Made by a program: the position numbers and the translations under genes. DNA of 64,000 nucleotides, from assembly GCF_001592965.1 (NCBI RefSeq), contig NZ_LRPC01000012.1, positions 434,001-498,000 on the forward strand, in the 5' to 3' direction. Of the stretch, positions 8,494-16,779 are shown one piece after another (the stretch's first letter is position 1; each line of letters begins with the position of its first letter). Below the pieces are notes generated by a model that was given only the letters and a program-made list of their open reading frames with translations, was not told the DNA's origin and did no database searches. This stretch comes from Roseivirga spongicola. Lineage in GTDB: Bacteria > Bacteroidota > Bacteroidia > Cytophagales > Cyclobacteriaceae.

Positions 8494-10896
8494 GTGATCA
8501 AACGAATCAAAAAATATCGAAAAGCATTAATGGTGACCCTGCTCATACTGGGAGTGGGCTACTATTTCTGTTTGCCGAAAACACTGTTCGATGATCCTTA
8601 TGCCACTGTTGTTAACGACAGAAGTGGAGCGCTGCTCTCAGCCAGAATTGCCAATGACGGTCAATGGCGATTCCCTGAACTGGACTCCCTTCCTCAAAAG
8701 TATGTCACGGCTTTACTAAGTTTTGAAGACAAGAGATTTTATTATCACCCTGGAGTTGATCCGCTAGCATTTGGTCGGGCCATTAAGCAGAATGTGCAGG
8801 CTGGAAGAATTGTCAGTGGAGGCAGTACGCTTTCCATGCAGGTCATCCGACTGCATAGAAAAGGGAAGGATAGGTCGATTTTTGAGAAGTTGATTGAAAT
8901 GGTGCTGGCCACCCGATTGGAGCTGCGATACTCCAAAGAAGAGATTCTGAGACTATATGCTTCACATGCGCCTTTCGGAGGTAATACAGTGGGGCTTAAT
9001 GCCGCTGCCTGGCGATACTTCGAAAGAAATCCGGCACAACTTTCCTGGGCGGAGGCGGCACTGTTGGCGGTGTTGCCTAATCAACCTGCTATGCTCTATC
9101 CGGGTAAAAGTGTAGATCCGCTCAAGTCCAAAAGGGATAGATTACTCCAAAAACTATTTGAAGGAGGTGAGATGGATGAAACCGATCTTGAGTTGGCTCT
9201 ATCAGAACCTCTACCGAGAAAACCCCAGGATTTGCCTCAACTGGCGAGTCATTACACTAATTTCCTGATCAGTTCTGGTCAGGAGGGCAAGCAGATACAA
9301 TCTGGCCTGGATATTCATACGCAGCGAGATGTAGTGAATATTCTGAATGCGCACCATCAATTGCTGAAAACTGAAGGAATTCATAATGCTTCTGCCATTG
9401 TGCTCGATGTTCAAAGGAATGAAGTACTGGCTTATGCCGGAAATGTGATGGGTGCTGGTTCTGAGCATCAGGAATTTGTAGATGTGATTCAGGCTCCTCG
9501 AAGTACGGGTAGTTTATTAAAACCCATCCTTTATGCGAGTCTTCTGGATGGAGGTCAGATTTTGCCCCAAACACTAATTCCCGATGTGCCCATGTTCTTT
9601 GGAGATTTTGCTCCGCAGAATTTTTCCAGAACCTATGACGGTGCCGTTCATGCCGATATGGCCATTGCCCGTTCCCTGAATATTCCTGCGGTAGAAATGC
9701 TGAAGATGTATGGTTATCCGAAATTCCATCAGAAGCTCAGAGACATGGGAATGAGTACGCTCAATCGTCCGGCAGGACATTACGGATTATCGCTAATTCT
9801 TGGAGGTTCTGAAGGCACACTTTGGGACCTAACGAACATGTATGCTGGCATGTCCCGCACTTTGAGCCATTTCAATAGAGAGCGGTATAGGGAAGGGGAT
9901 TTTGAGTTTGCTAGGTTACAGAGTTCTAAGTTCGCGAGGGATTCCGCTCCCGATGCCTCGGGACGTGGGAATGACAAATCAAAAAATGGGAATGACATTC
10001 CAAATCATCTTTCTGCCGCTTCCATTTGGTTTGCCTTTGAAGCCATGCTGGAGGTTTATCGTCCGAATGAGGATGCTGCTTGGAAGCTGTATTCCAGCGC
10101 CAGCAAAATTGCCTGGAAAACAGGGACAAGCTTTGGGTACCGCGATGGCTGGGCCATTGGTATTACCCCTGAATATGTGGTTGGTGTCTGGGTTGGCAAT
10201 GCGGACGGAGAAGGCCGCCCGGGTCTCACAGGGATCAAGGCCGCAGCGCCCATTATGTTCGATATCTTTGATCGATTGCCTGAAACCACTTGGTTCAACA
10301 TGCCGAGAGCGGAGCTGGTTACAGCCGCGGTAGACAGGGAAAGTGGCTATCTCGCTTCGCCTTATTCCAGCCAGATTGATACTGTTTTTATCCCAAAAGT
10401 GGGTTTGCGCACTGCTTCTTCACCTTTCCATCAACTGGTGCATCTGGATGCATCACAGAAATTTCAGGTAAATGCAGGTTGTGTGCCTTTGTCAGAAATG
10501 GTCACCAAGAGCTGGTTTGAGCTACCGCCTAAGCTGGCCTACTACTACAAGATGAAAAACCCGACTTATGCCGAACCGCCTCCTTTTATGCCGGGTTGCG
10601 AGACTCAATTGACAAGACTGAAAGCTATGGAAATGATTTATCCTGAGCCAAATGCTTCATTCTACCTGCCGGTGGAGCAGGATGGTCAATTAGGTAAGAT
10701 AGTCTTTGAAGCTACCCATCAAAACCGAACCACCAAAGTACACTGGCATTTGGATGGTGAATACCAGGGCTATACCCAAAGTGAGCATGTTATGTCGTTC
10801 CAGCCCAACAATGGCAACCACCGACTGGTACTGGTTGATGATTTAGGGAATGAGTTGGTAAGGAGATTTGAGGTGTTGAAGAAAAGTGAAGAGTGA
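8494..10896 (+). CDS. pbpC: Penicillin-binding protein 1C (bifunctional glycosyltransferase/transpeptidase)
   Basis: 800 residues, starting with GTG at 8494. A single N-terminal membrane anchor (about residues 11-27) is followed by a GT51 transglycosylase domain (EDKRFYYHPGVD, GGSTLSMQ). Then comes a transpeptidase domain with SxxK as SLLK in APRSTGSLLKP, SLN as the second motif, and KTG in AWKTGTSFGYRDGW. A C-terminal BiPBP_C-type beta domain follows. It polymerises and cross-links peptidoglycan. It is paired with the alpha-2-macroglobulin gene, as in many Gram-negative bacteria. Odd point: residues about 480-505 (DASGRGNDKSKNGND) are low-complexity and are encoded by a palindrome of the intergenic-repeat type, apparently inserted in frame. 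Confidence 0.95.
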   Translation: MIKRIKKYRKALMVTLLILGVGYYFCLPKTLFDDPYATVVNDRSGALLSARIANDGQWRFPELDSLPQKYVTALLSFEDKRFYYHPGVDPLAFGRAIKQNVQAGRIVSGGSTLSMQVIRLHRKGKDRSIFEKLIEMVLATRLELRYSKEEILRLYASHAPFGGNTVGLNAAAWRYFERNPAQLSWAEAALLAVLPNQPAMLYPGKSVDPLKSKRDRLLQKLFEGGEMDETDLELALSEPLPRKPQDLPQLASHYTNFLISSGQEGKQIQSGLDIHTQRDVVNILNAHHQLLKTEGIHNASAIVLDVQRNEVLAYAGNVMGAGSEHQEFVDVIQAPRSTGSLLKPILYASLLDGGQILPQTLIPDVPMFFGDFAPQNFSRTYDGAVHADMAIARSLNIPAVEMLKMYGYPKFHQKLRDMGMSTLNRPAGHYGLSLILGGSEGTLWDLTNMYAGMSRTLSHFNRERYREGDFEFARLQSSKFARDSAPDASGRGNDKSKNGNDIPNHLSAASIWFAFEAMLEVYRPNEDAAWKLYSSASKIAWKTGTSFGYRDGWAIGITPEYVVGVWVGNADGEGRPGLTGIKAAAPIMFDIFDRLPETTWFNMPRAELVTAAVDRESGYLASPYSSQIDTVFIPKVGLRTASSPFHQLVHLDASQKFQVNAGCVPLSEMVTKSWFELPPKLAYYYKMKNPTYAEPPPFMPGCETQLTRLKAMEMIYPEPNASFYLPVEQDGQLGKIVFEATHQNRTTKVHWHLDGEYQGYTQSEHVMSFQPNNGNHRLVLVDDLGNELVRRFEVLKKSEE
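9941..9972. repeat. Palindrome inserted in frame inside pbpC
   Basis: A 32-bp imperfect palindrome, left arm ATTCCGCTCCCGA, loop TGCC, right arm TCGGGACGTGGGAAT. A further GGGAATGAC copy lies shortly after, at about 9988. GGGAATGAC and its complement GTCATTCCC are typical of dispersed intergenic palindromes in many bacteria. The reading frame continues through it as a Gly/Asn/Asp-rich linker, so the gene is not broken. Confidence 0.7.
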
Positions 10897-11176
10897 TTGG
10901 TTGATGAGAAATCTAGTGTTAGTCCACCCCCTGCTTCGCTACCCCCGCCAGCGGGGGACAATGAGCCCGATGCGATGGCCGACTGCAAGAATGTCCTCCT
11001 CTGGAGGAGGTGTCCGCAGAACGGAGGAGGATTAATATAAATTCTTTTATTTACCCTTTGCGTTCTCCGCGTCCTTGGCGGTTTAAAATTTACCGCAGAC
11101 TTCGCTAAGAACGCAAAGAAACTTTCGACCTCAGACTTCGTGTGATTTATTCCTAGGGATAACCTCGTCAGTTCCT

Positions 11177-11244
11177 TTGGAGACTCTTCGCTACAAGCGG
11201 TCTTGCTTATCAGCCGACCGCTTTACGCTCTGAGTGACGCTTAC
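11177..11244. repeat. 68-bp direct repeat, copy 1
   Basis: Starts TTGGAGACTCTTCGCTACA and ends GAGTGACGCTTAC. It aligns without gaps to 11342-11409 with about six substitutions. The spacing between copies is 165 bp. Confidence 0.85.
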
Positions 11245-11341
11245 CAGAACTGCATTGACTGATTTCTGTTTTCTGATTTCTCTTCTGACTTCCGACTATT
11301 TCACCCCTAACCCCTAAAGGGGAATTACGGCATCGATCCTG

Positions 11342-11409
11342 TTGGAGACTCTTCGCTACAATCGGTCTTCCTTATCAGCGGACCTCTTTACGTTCTGAGT
11401 GACGCTTAC
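11342..11409. repeat. 68-bp direct repeat, copy 2
   Basis: Second copy of the block at 11177-11244, with the same start and end words. Like copy 1 it is followed by a TCTTCTGACTTCCGACT/CCCCTAACCCC unit, so the duplicated unit is composite. Confidence 0.85.
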
Positions 11410-11567
11410 AGCGGTCGCCTTCCTATTTTCTGATCAACTGATTTTCGGTCTTCGGTCTTCTGACTTCCGACTATTATCACCCCTAACCCCTAAAGGGGCA
11501 GCACTGTAACGGTTCAGATGCAATGACCGGCTTTCAAACTTCCGTCCTCCGTCTTCTGACTTCCGAC

Positions 11568-12545
11568 TTAATCCTTCAACCTATCCTTAAACATCGCTCT
11601 TAGCTTATTCACTTTTGGGGTGATGATGGCTTGACAGTAAGGTTGCTCTGGGTTGTCGTTATAGAAGTTCTGATGATTTTCATCGGCTTTGTAGAATGCA
11701 GCTGGTCCGGTAATTTCTGTAACAATTGGATCGTCAAAGTACTGAGCCATTTCTGCTTTTACTTCTTCAGCTATTTTAAGCTCCTCTTCATCGGCTGCAA
11801 TGATGATAGAACGATATTGAGTTCCCATATCATACCCTTGTCTGTTGAGCGTAGTAGGGTCGTGGGTAGAGAAGAAAATTCTCAATAAATCGGCATAAGA
11901 GAGTTCTTTCGGGTTGTAGGTAATTTGAATGACCTCGGCATGATTGGTTCTACCGCTGACAACTTCTCTGTAGGTTGGATTACTGATTTGTCCACCAGCA
12001 AAGCCCGATTCTACTTTGCTAACCCCTTTTACTCTTTGGAAAACGGCTTCTGTACACCAGAAACAGCCTCCGCCAACAATAGCAGTAACTTCCGTTAGTT
12101 CTGTTGAAAGCAATTTCATTGAAGCTGAGTTGACGCAATAACGTAATCCGCTGGGTTCTGGTCCATCAGGGAAAACATGCCCTTGATGAGCATCACATGT
12201 ATTGCACATGATTTCAACTCGAATCATGCCGTAGGTTGTGTCCTTTTCGTATTTGATGGCATTTTGCTTTACAGGTTGAGTAAAGCTTGGCCAACCGCTA
12301 CCTGACTCGAACTTTACTCTGGAATCAAAAAGGGCAGTGCCGCAACAAACACAGCCGTAAAGCCCGGGTTCATGTCTCTCACAAAACTCTCCGGTTCCGG
12401 CTCTTTCGGTTCCTTTTAAGCGGGCAATTTGAAACTGCTCGGGAGTGAGAATCTCTTTCCATTCAGCATCAGTCTTTTCGACTCTTCTGTCGGGTTGAGG
12501 ATTTCCATTGTTGGCAAATTTGATAACATCTGACCAGGTAAGCAT
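11568..12545 (-). CDS. msrBA: Peptide methionine sulfoxide reductase, MsrB-MsrA fusion
   Basis: About 325 residues from ATG 12545; the frame stays open to GTG 12584, but family members begin at the LTWSDVIKFANNGNP segment. The N-terminal half is MsrB, with two zinc CxxC pairs (CVCC, CNTC), GWPSF and the catalytic Cys in RYCVNS. The C-terminal half is MsrA, with GCFWC near its start and GHAEV-like NHAEVIQ. The enzyme reduces both the R and S forms of methionine sulfoxide using thioredoxin. It has no signal peptide, so it is cytoplasmic. It lies 3' of a TlpA-like gene and of thioredoxin on the same strand, a coherent thiol-repair neighbourhood. Confidence 0.95.
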   Translation of the reverse strand: MLTWSDVIKFANNGNPQPDRRVEKTDAEWKEILTPEQFQIARLKGTERAGTGEFCERHEPGLYGCVCCGTALFDSRVKFESGSGWPSFTQPVKQNAIKYEKDTTYGMIRVEIMCNTCDAHQGHVFPDGPEPSGLRYCVNSASMKLLSTELTEVTAIVGGGCFWCTEAVFQRVKGVSKVESGFAGGQISNPTYREVVSGRTNHAEVIQITYNPKELSYADLLRIFFSTHDPTTLNRQGYDMGTQYRSIIIAADEEELKIAEEVKAEMAQYFDDPIVTEITGPAAFYKADENHQNFYNDNPEQPYCQAIITPKVNKLRAMFKDRLKD

Positions 12546-12592
12546 AGGCAATCGGTTTATGGCAAAAGGAACAAGTACTTTCACCAGAAAGT

Positions 12593-14191
12593 TTATTGAT
12601 CGCCCAAATATCGGTTAAACTCTGCAATTAGCTTATCCTTTTCGCTAGGCCGTGGTGCATCTTTATTCACTAGCTGACCATTGTGGTAGATCATATAATG
12701 TGGAAGAGCCGGAATGTTAAGTTCTTCCATTTTTGTGGTATATCCTGCATTATCTATTCTAAAATGAAGTCCGGTGTTTAGTTCGTGTCTTTTCATGGAA
12801 TTTTCCCATGGCAAGTCTTTACGATCGGCAGATAGATAAACATAGATTAATTGATCAGAATCAAATTCAGTTTGAATCTCTTTGGAGTAAGGCATTTCCT
12901 TAATACAAGGGGCACACCAACTAGCCCAAAAATCGACATAAATTACTTTATCCTGCTTAGAGGCTACTAAAGCTTCCAAAGAGGTTGATTCCCCTTCTGT
13001 GTTTATCAATTTTAAATCGTTATCAATAGAGAATTTGATGTTATACTTATCAATCAAGTGATTATACATGGCTGTATCTTGATATTGATTCTTGAACTTA
13101 TTGAGGTATTCCCATCGGGTCTCAATTGGGAAATAACCAGCATCTTTGAAGATATATTCGACATAATAATACTGAGCCTTCATCTTTTCTATTTGGCTTA
13201 AATGTCTTGCCACCTGAACCGAATCATAGGCCTGTGGATAGTTGGTAATTCTACCTCCGGAAGCTTCAGTTTTATACTCGTAATAATCTGCTTTTTTGTT
13301 GAATTCGGCACGTATAGAACTGATAAAGTAAGAAGTGTAGCGGTTGGAGTAGAGCAGCGAATCGTTTCTTAAATTGAAAGAAGTTGGCAGCTCATTTCTT
13401 ACTCGGTTTATTGCTTCTGTGTATATAGTAGTTGCATTTGCCTCTATTTCGGGATTTAATCTGTTCTCAACGGCTATGATTTCTGCAAGCTGGAAGTATT
13501 GATTCAAGACTCGGTATTGGTATTGTCTTTTATCAATAAGCCCTTTCGCTTTAAGAGACTGAAGCATTTCCATTTTTTTATCAAACTCTTGAGTGAAGTT
13601 CTTGAGATTGACTTCTTCTTTTTTCTTCCTGATCTGTTTGTACTCTTCAAGATTCTTTCCCTTCTCTCCGAAATAGTTCAGTAAGGGTTGTTTTTCAATG
13701 AACATGGCTGCTGTGAATTCTGAAGTCGCAATACTATCACGTTCAATTAAGTCAAAGTTGGTAACACGGAATCCTTCCGATCTATTTTGAACATATGCGA
13801 TGGGTTTGCTGCCTTCATAATCGAATAAAACGGTGTCTCCTTTTTGGAAAAGATATTTAAGCTGATCTACACCTTTATAGTAGAGGCCTACTTCTACCCA
13901 TTCTCGTCTGCTGAGAATAATAACTGTATCGATTTCTGCTTCAAAGTCGATATGAAGTCGTTGAGTAATTAGGTTGTCATCTATAAACTCAATCTCATCG
14001 CCAGTTTGAGTGGTATAGAAAGAAGGCTTGGTAGCGTTGGGTTTATAATATGCACCATTCTGGACAGGGTTTTTAAAAATTAGAGTGATCTGATTCTGCT
14101 TTTCTTTCTCTTCAATGGCAGTTTCTGAAGGCTTGTCAGAACATGAGAACAAAATCAATAGGCACAAAAAAAGGAATGATGTGTGTTTCAT
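12593..14191 (-). CDS. TlpA-like thioredoxin-fold lipoprotein
   Basis: 532 residues with lipobox LFSC near residue 17. The N-terminal about 380 residues are a long helical and beta region of the kind that precedes AhpC/TSA domains in Bacteroidota (DUF4369-like at the start, inferred). The C-terminal domain is a thioredoxin fold with WCAPC (Cys426 and Cys429) and a cis-Pro-like IPALPHYMIY. Such proteins act as periplasmic thiol-disulfide oxidoreductases anchored to a membrane. It is followed closely by the msrBA gene on the same strand; the substrate is unknown. Confidence 0.88.
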   Translation of the reverse strand: MKHTSFLFLCLLILFSCSDKPSETAIEEKEKQNQITLIFKNPVQNGAYYKPNATKPSFYTTQTGDEIEFIDDNLITQRLHIDFEAEIDTVIILSRREWVEVGLYYKGVDQLKYLFQKGDTVLFDYEGSKPIAYVQNRSEGFRVTNFDLIERDSIATSEFTAAMFIEKQPLLNYFGEKGKNLEEYKQIRKKKEEVNLKNFTQEFDKKMEMLQSLKAKGLIDKRQYQYRVLNQYFQLAEIIAVENRLNPEIEANATTIYTEAINRVRNELPTSFNLRNDSLLYSNRYTSYFISSIRAEFNKKADYYEYKTEASGGRITNYPQAYDSVQVARHLSQIEKMKAQYYYVEYIFKDAGYFPIETRWEYLNKFKNQYQDTAMYNHLIDKYNIKFSIDNDLKLINTEGESTSLEALVASKQDKVIYVDFWASWCAPCIKEMPYSKEIQTEFDSDQLIYVYLSADRKDLPWENSMKRHELNTGLHFRIDNAGYTTKMEELNIPALPHYMIYHNGQLVNKDAPRPSEKDKLIAEFNRYLGDQ

Positions 14192-14225
14192 TCCTTTAAG
14201 TTAGATGTTTTTGTTAACTACCCAA

Positions 14226-14615
14226 TTAGTTGTCTATTTCTTCCAATAGCTTCTCAATTTTTTGGGTTAGCTCTTCGGCCATATCCCTTAAATCTTTAGG
14301 AGAATTATTGGGAATAGAATCAAGAGGGCTTTGAATGTCTACGGCCAGACCGTTTTCTTCTTTTCTAATCACCACATTGCAAGGCAACTGAATACCAATG
14401 GTCGGGTCTAGTTGAATAGCTTCATAGGCTAGGCTCGGATTGCAAATTTGCAGCTGCTTATAAAGCCCGATGTCTTTCCCAATCTTGTTTTGCAGTGTTT
14501 CTTGAAAATCTATTTCATGAAGTACGCCAAAGCCAATCTCTTTAAAATTAGACTTGAGAAGTTCTTCTAAATGTACTTCGTCAAATCCTTCAAAGTTTCG
14601 GCTTATGGTGTTCAT
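14226..14615 (-). CDS. DUF302 domain protein
   Basis: 129 residues, cytoplasmic. The sequence GFDEVHLEELLKSNFKEIGFGVLHEIDFQETLQNKIG and the later IGIQLPCNVVIRKEENG strand match the DUF302 alpha/beta fold, where a conserved LPCNV segment is typical. The function of the family is not established, though members often neighbour redox or sulfur genes. Here its start overlaps the thioredoxin stop in an ATGA arrangement, so the two are translationally coupled. This supports a thiol-related role as an inference. Confidence 0.85.
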   Translation of the reverse strand: MNTISRNFEGFDEVHLEELLKSNFKEIGFGVLHEIDFQETLQNKIGKDIGLYKQLQICNPSLAYEAIQLDPTIGIQLPCNVVIRKEENGLAVDIQSPLDSIPNNSPKDLRDMAEELTQKIEKLLEEIDN

Positions 14616-14992
14616 GACTCTTTATTTTGTGTTAAAAGTTCTGTCTCAATCACTTCTTTCATTGTTGCTTTTGGCAATGCACCAGCTTGCATCATAGGTT
14701 CTCTTCCGTCTGCAGGAATAAATAGCAAGCTCGGAATGCTGCGAATACCAAACATGGCACTCAATCGCTCTTCGGCTTCAGTATCTACCTTATAAATGTC
14801 TATTTGAGGGTATTCGGCTGCCAATTCTTCTAAAATAGGGGCCACCATTTTACATGGTCCGCACCAGTCGGCATAGAAATCGATAATAGCTGGTTTTTCA
14901 CCAGCAAACTTCCATTCTTTTTCTGTTTTATAATTAAAGACTTTGGTTTCAAAGTCTGCTAAATTCAATTGTTTCGTTTTCATATCTTCCAT
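14612..14992 (-). CDS. trxA: Thioredoxin
   Basis: 126 residues with the classic active site WCGPC (Cys44, Cys47) and a cis-Pro loop in IRSIPSLLFI. It has an N-terminal extension of about 25 residues relative to E. coli thioredoxin and no signal peptide, so it is cytoplasmic. A start three codons in (ATG 14983) is equally possible. It is the first gene of a coupled pair with the DUF302 gene. It could supply reducing power to the nearby MsrBA. Confidence 0.93.
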   Translation of the reverse strand: MEDMKTKQLNLADFETKVFNYKTEKEWKFAGEKPAIIDFYADWCGPCKMVAPILEELAAEYPQIDIYKVDTEAEERLSAMFGIRSIPSLLFIPADGREPMMQAGALPKATMKEVIETELLTQNKES

Positions 14993-15084
14993 TTTCTAAA
15001 TCAATAAGGAGTATAGAGTGGTTATGGTTCCATCTAGAAATTCGGAATGTAACTTAGGTGACATTCGGCAAAAAGTCTAAAACT

Positions 15085-15648
15085 ATGGTTTGTGGGATAG
15101 ATTACGGTAGTAAAATGGCAGGTACAACGAGTGTTTGCTATATAAAGGAAGGCGTGGTAAAAATTGAGCGATCGACTAAAAAGCAAGATGCTGATGCCAT
15201 GATTCTAGCTTTTTGTCAGAGAGAGCAGCCCGAGTTAATCGCATTAGACGCACCATTGTCATTGCCAGGAGTTTATTCCGCAAAAGATGGTTTTCAAGAT
15301 TACTTTTACCGTGTTTGTGATAAGGAGCTAAAGGCTATGTCGCCCATGTTTTTGGGTGGCTTAACTGCGCGAGCCATGAAATTGAAGGCGATGCTTTCTG
15401 AAATTAAGATTATTGAGGCTTACCCAGTGTTTAGAGCGAAGGCTCTGGAGTTGCATAAATTTGGCTACAGAGGCAAAACGCCCGATATTAAGGCCATACT
15501 TAACAAATTAGGAGGAGTATTTGCAACAGCTGAAATATTATCTTCTCATGATATGGACGCACTACTTTGCTTAGAAATAGGTCAACGTTTTCTTCAGAAA
15601 AAGACTCAAAGATCTGGACTAGTTGAAGAAGGTGTCATTTATTATTGA
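15085..15648 (+). CDS. DUF429 family protein (predicted RNase H-like nuclease fold)
   Basis: About 187 residues from ATG 15085; the frame extends to GTG 15058, but family members start with a short strand then GIDYGS. The motifs GIDYGSKMAGTT near the N terminus, LIALDAPLSLPG in the middle, EAYPVFRAKAL and a final HDMDALLCL match DUF429, whose fold resembles RNase H with acidic residues in those positions. Biochemical function is unproven. It stands alone on the plus strand between leftward operons, and its last 14 bases overlap the end of the converging glycosyltransferase gene. Confidence 0.82.
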   Translation: MVCGIDYGSKMAGTTSVCYIKEGVVKIERSTKKQDADAMILAFCQREQPELIALDAPLSLPGVYSAKDGFQDYFYRVCDKELKAMSPMFLGGLTARAMKLKAMLSEIKIIEAYPVFRAKALELHKFGYRGKTPDIKAILNKLGGVFATAEILSSHDMDALLCLEIGQRFLQKKTQRSGLVEEGVIYY

Positions 15649-16777
15649 ACGAAGGAATAAAACTTATCGGGTTGTTCTTTTTCAGTCGATGAGCCTCTGC
15701 TTCTAACTGCTCTATTTCTTGAATGAATAGCTCTTCATAGCCCTCCATCCATGTTCTGAAATCACTATTTCCTTGATGTTTTCTGGTAATGTAGTTTAAA
15801 AGTAAGCCAATGTTGAACTTTCTGGCTTTGATGCCGGCATTGGCTAAACTGGCATCTTCTGCGTTACATGCCTGCTCGTATTGACCCTTTACTGGTACCA
15901 TCAGTACTGGTTTGTCTAAATACATGGCTTCACAGATTGACTCAAAGCCAGCGGTAGATGCATAGCCAATACAGCCCGACATAAGTTTTAGGAACTTTTG
16001 ATCATTAATATGATGAAAAGTGAGGTTGGGATTTGGAGACCATTCGTCTGGAAACTCTTTATTATCCCAAAAGCAGTGAAGCTTGATTTTCTTGTTTCGC
16101 GAATGCCATTTAATTATTTCATCGCTGTAGCCTTTGTTTACTACATAAGCTAAGATGTAATCTTCGTTTTCAGGAGACAGCTTTAATACTTCAGTCCGTA
16201 AAAGTGGAGGTACAATGCTCAGTTTATTATTTGTGCTTTTTAGCTTTCTAAATGAAAGAGCGAGTTTCTTATGAGTATTAAATGAAGTGATTTTGTTGTT
16301 GATTCTGTAAGCCCATTTTTGTGTGCTGTAGCCTTTGGCAAATGGAAACTCAGGATGTTCTGCCAAGTATTGATGAGCTATGCTTATGCGTTTGGCTTTT
16401 GGTCTGAAAAGAAGGAAGTACCAGCCACCCATAACATCGTAGAAATTGACAATTACATCGGGTTGATGTACGTTTTTTGCTCGATTGATCTTATTGAGCT
16501 GTCTAATGAAAACTGGAATTCGAACTAAGTTGAAAAGCAATGACTTCCATACATTAATAGACTTGCTTTTCTTATCGTAATAGAAATTTGGGCTTTTTAC
16601 TGGGTGAAGTTCAGCAGAGGTTTTTTGTTTGAAAAAGGCTGGTATTTCTCTTCTATTGCTAGTACCTATAACCGTAGCACTTACCGTATGTCCTGCATTT
16701 GATAGTATCTGTTCTAGCGCTAATGCTTGAGTCATATGTCCACGGCCTTCGCCCTGAACGATGAACATTACCTTCAT
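15635..16777 (-). CDS. GT-B fold glycosyltransferase (MurG/GT28-like)
   Basis: 380 residues. The N terminus VMFIVQGEGRGHMTQALAL is the nucleotide-sugar glycosyltransferase opening seen in a Bacteroidota family related to MurG. The C-terminal GYASTAGFESICEAMYLDKPVLMVPVKGQYEQACNA is the donor-binding signature. No transmembrane segment is clear, so it is probably a peripheral inner-membrane enzyme. It starts 2 bp after the stop of the metallophosphoesterase gene, so they form an operon. The pairing suggests a shared role in glycolipid or envelope synthesis (inference); the acceptor is unknown. Confidence 0.85.
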   Translation of the reverse strand: MKVMFIVQGEGRGHMTQALALEQILSNAGHTVSATVIGTSNRREIPAFFKQKTSAELHPVKSPNFYYDKKSKSINVWKSLLFNLVRIPVFIRQLNKINRAKNVHQPDVIVNFYDVMGGWYFLLFRPKAKRISIAHQYLAEHPEFPFAKGYSTQKWAYRINNKITSFNTHKKLALSFRKLKSTNNKLSIVPPLLRTEVLKLSPENEDYILAYVVNKGYSDEIIKWHSRNKKIKLHCFWDNKEFPDEWSPNPNLTFHHINDQKFLKLMSGCIGYASTAGFESICEAMYLDKPVLMVPVKGQYEQACNAEDASLANAGIKARKFNIGLLLNYITRKHQGNSDFRTWMEGYEELFIQEIEQLEAEAHRLKKNNPISFIPSFNNK

Positions 16778-16779
16778 AC

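Larger units (their letters stand above)
10897..11567. repeat. 671-bp non-coding gap filled with palindromes and direct repeats
   Basis: No plausible gene lies here. In order it holds CCCCCGC/GCGGGGG (10942-10957), CCTCCT/AGGAGG (10995-11010), a long palindrome with arms TTTGCGTTC/GAACGCAAA (11057-11117) and an inner GCGGT/ACCGC pair, and then a composite unit present twice. Each composite copy has a 68-bp block (11177-11244 and 11342-11409, about six differences) followed by a 42-43-bp block (11281-11322 and 11456-11498) ending in CCCCTAACCCCTAAAGGGG. A third partial copy of TCTTCTGACTTCCGACT lies near 11551. It appears to be a landing site for dispersed palindromic elements. Confidence 0.75.

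Noticed and set aside
9902-10333. 143-codon frame in pbpC in another frame
   Set aside because: It overlaps the well-supported transpeptidase domain with KTG and has no homology-like features.
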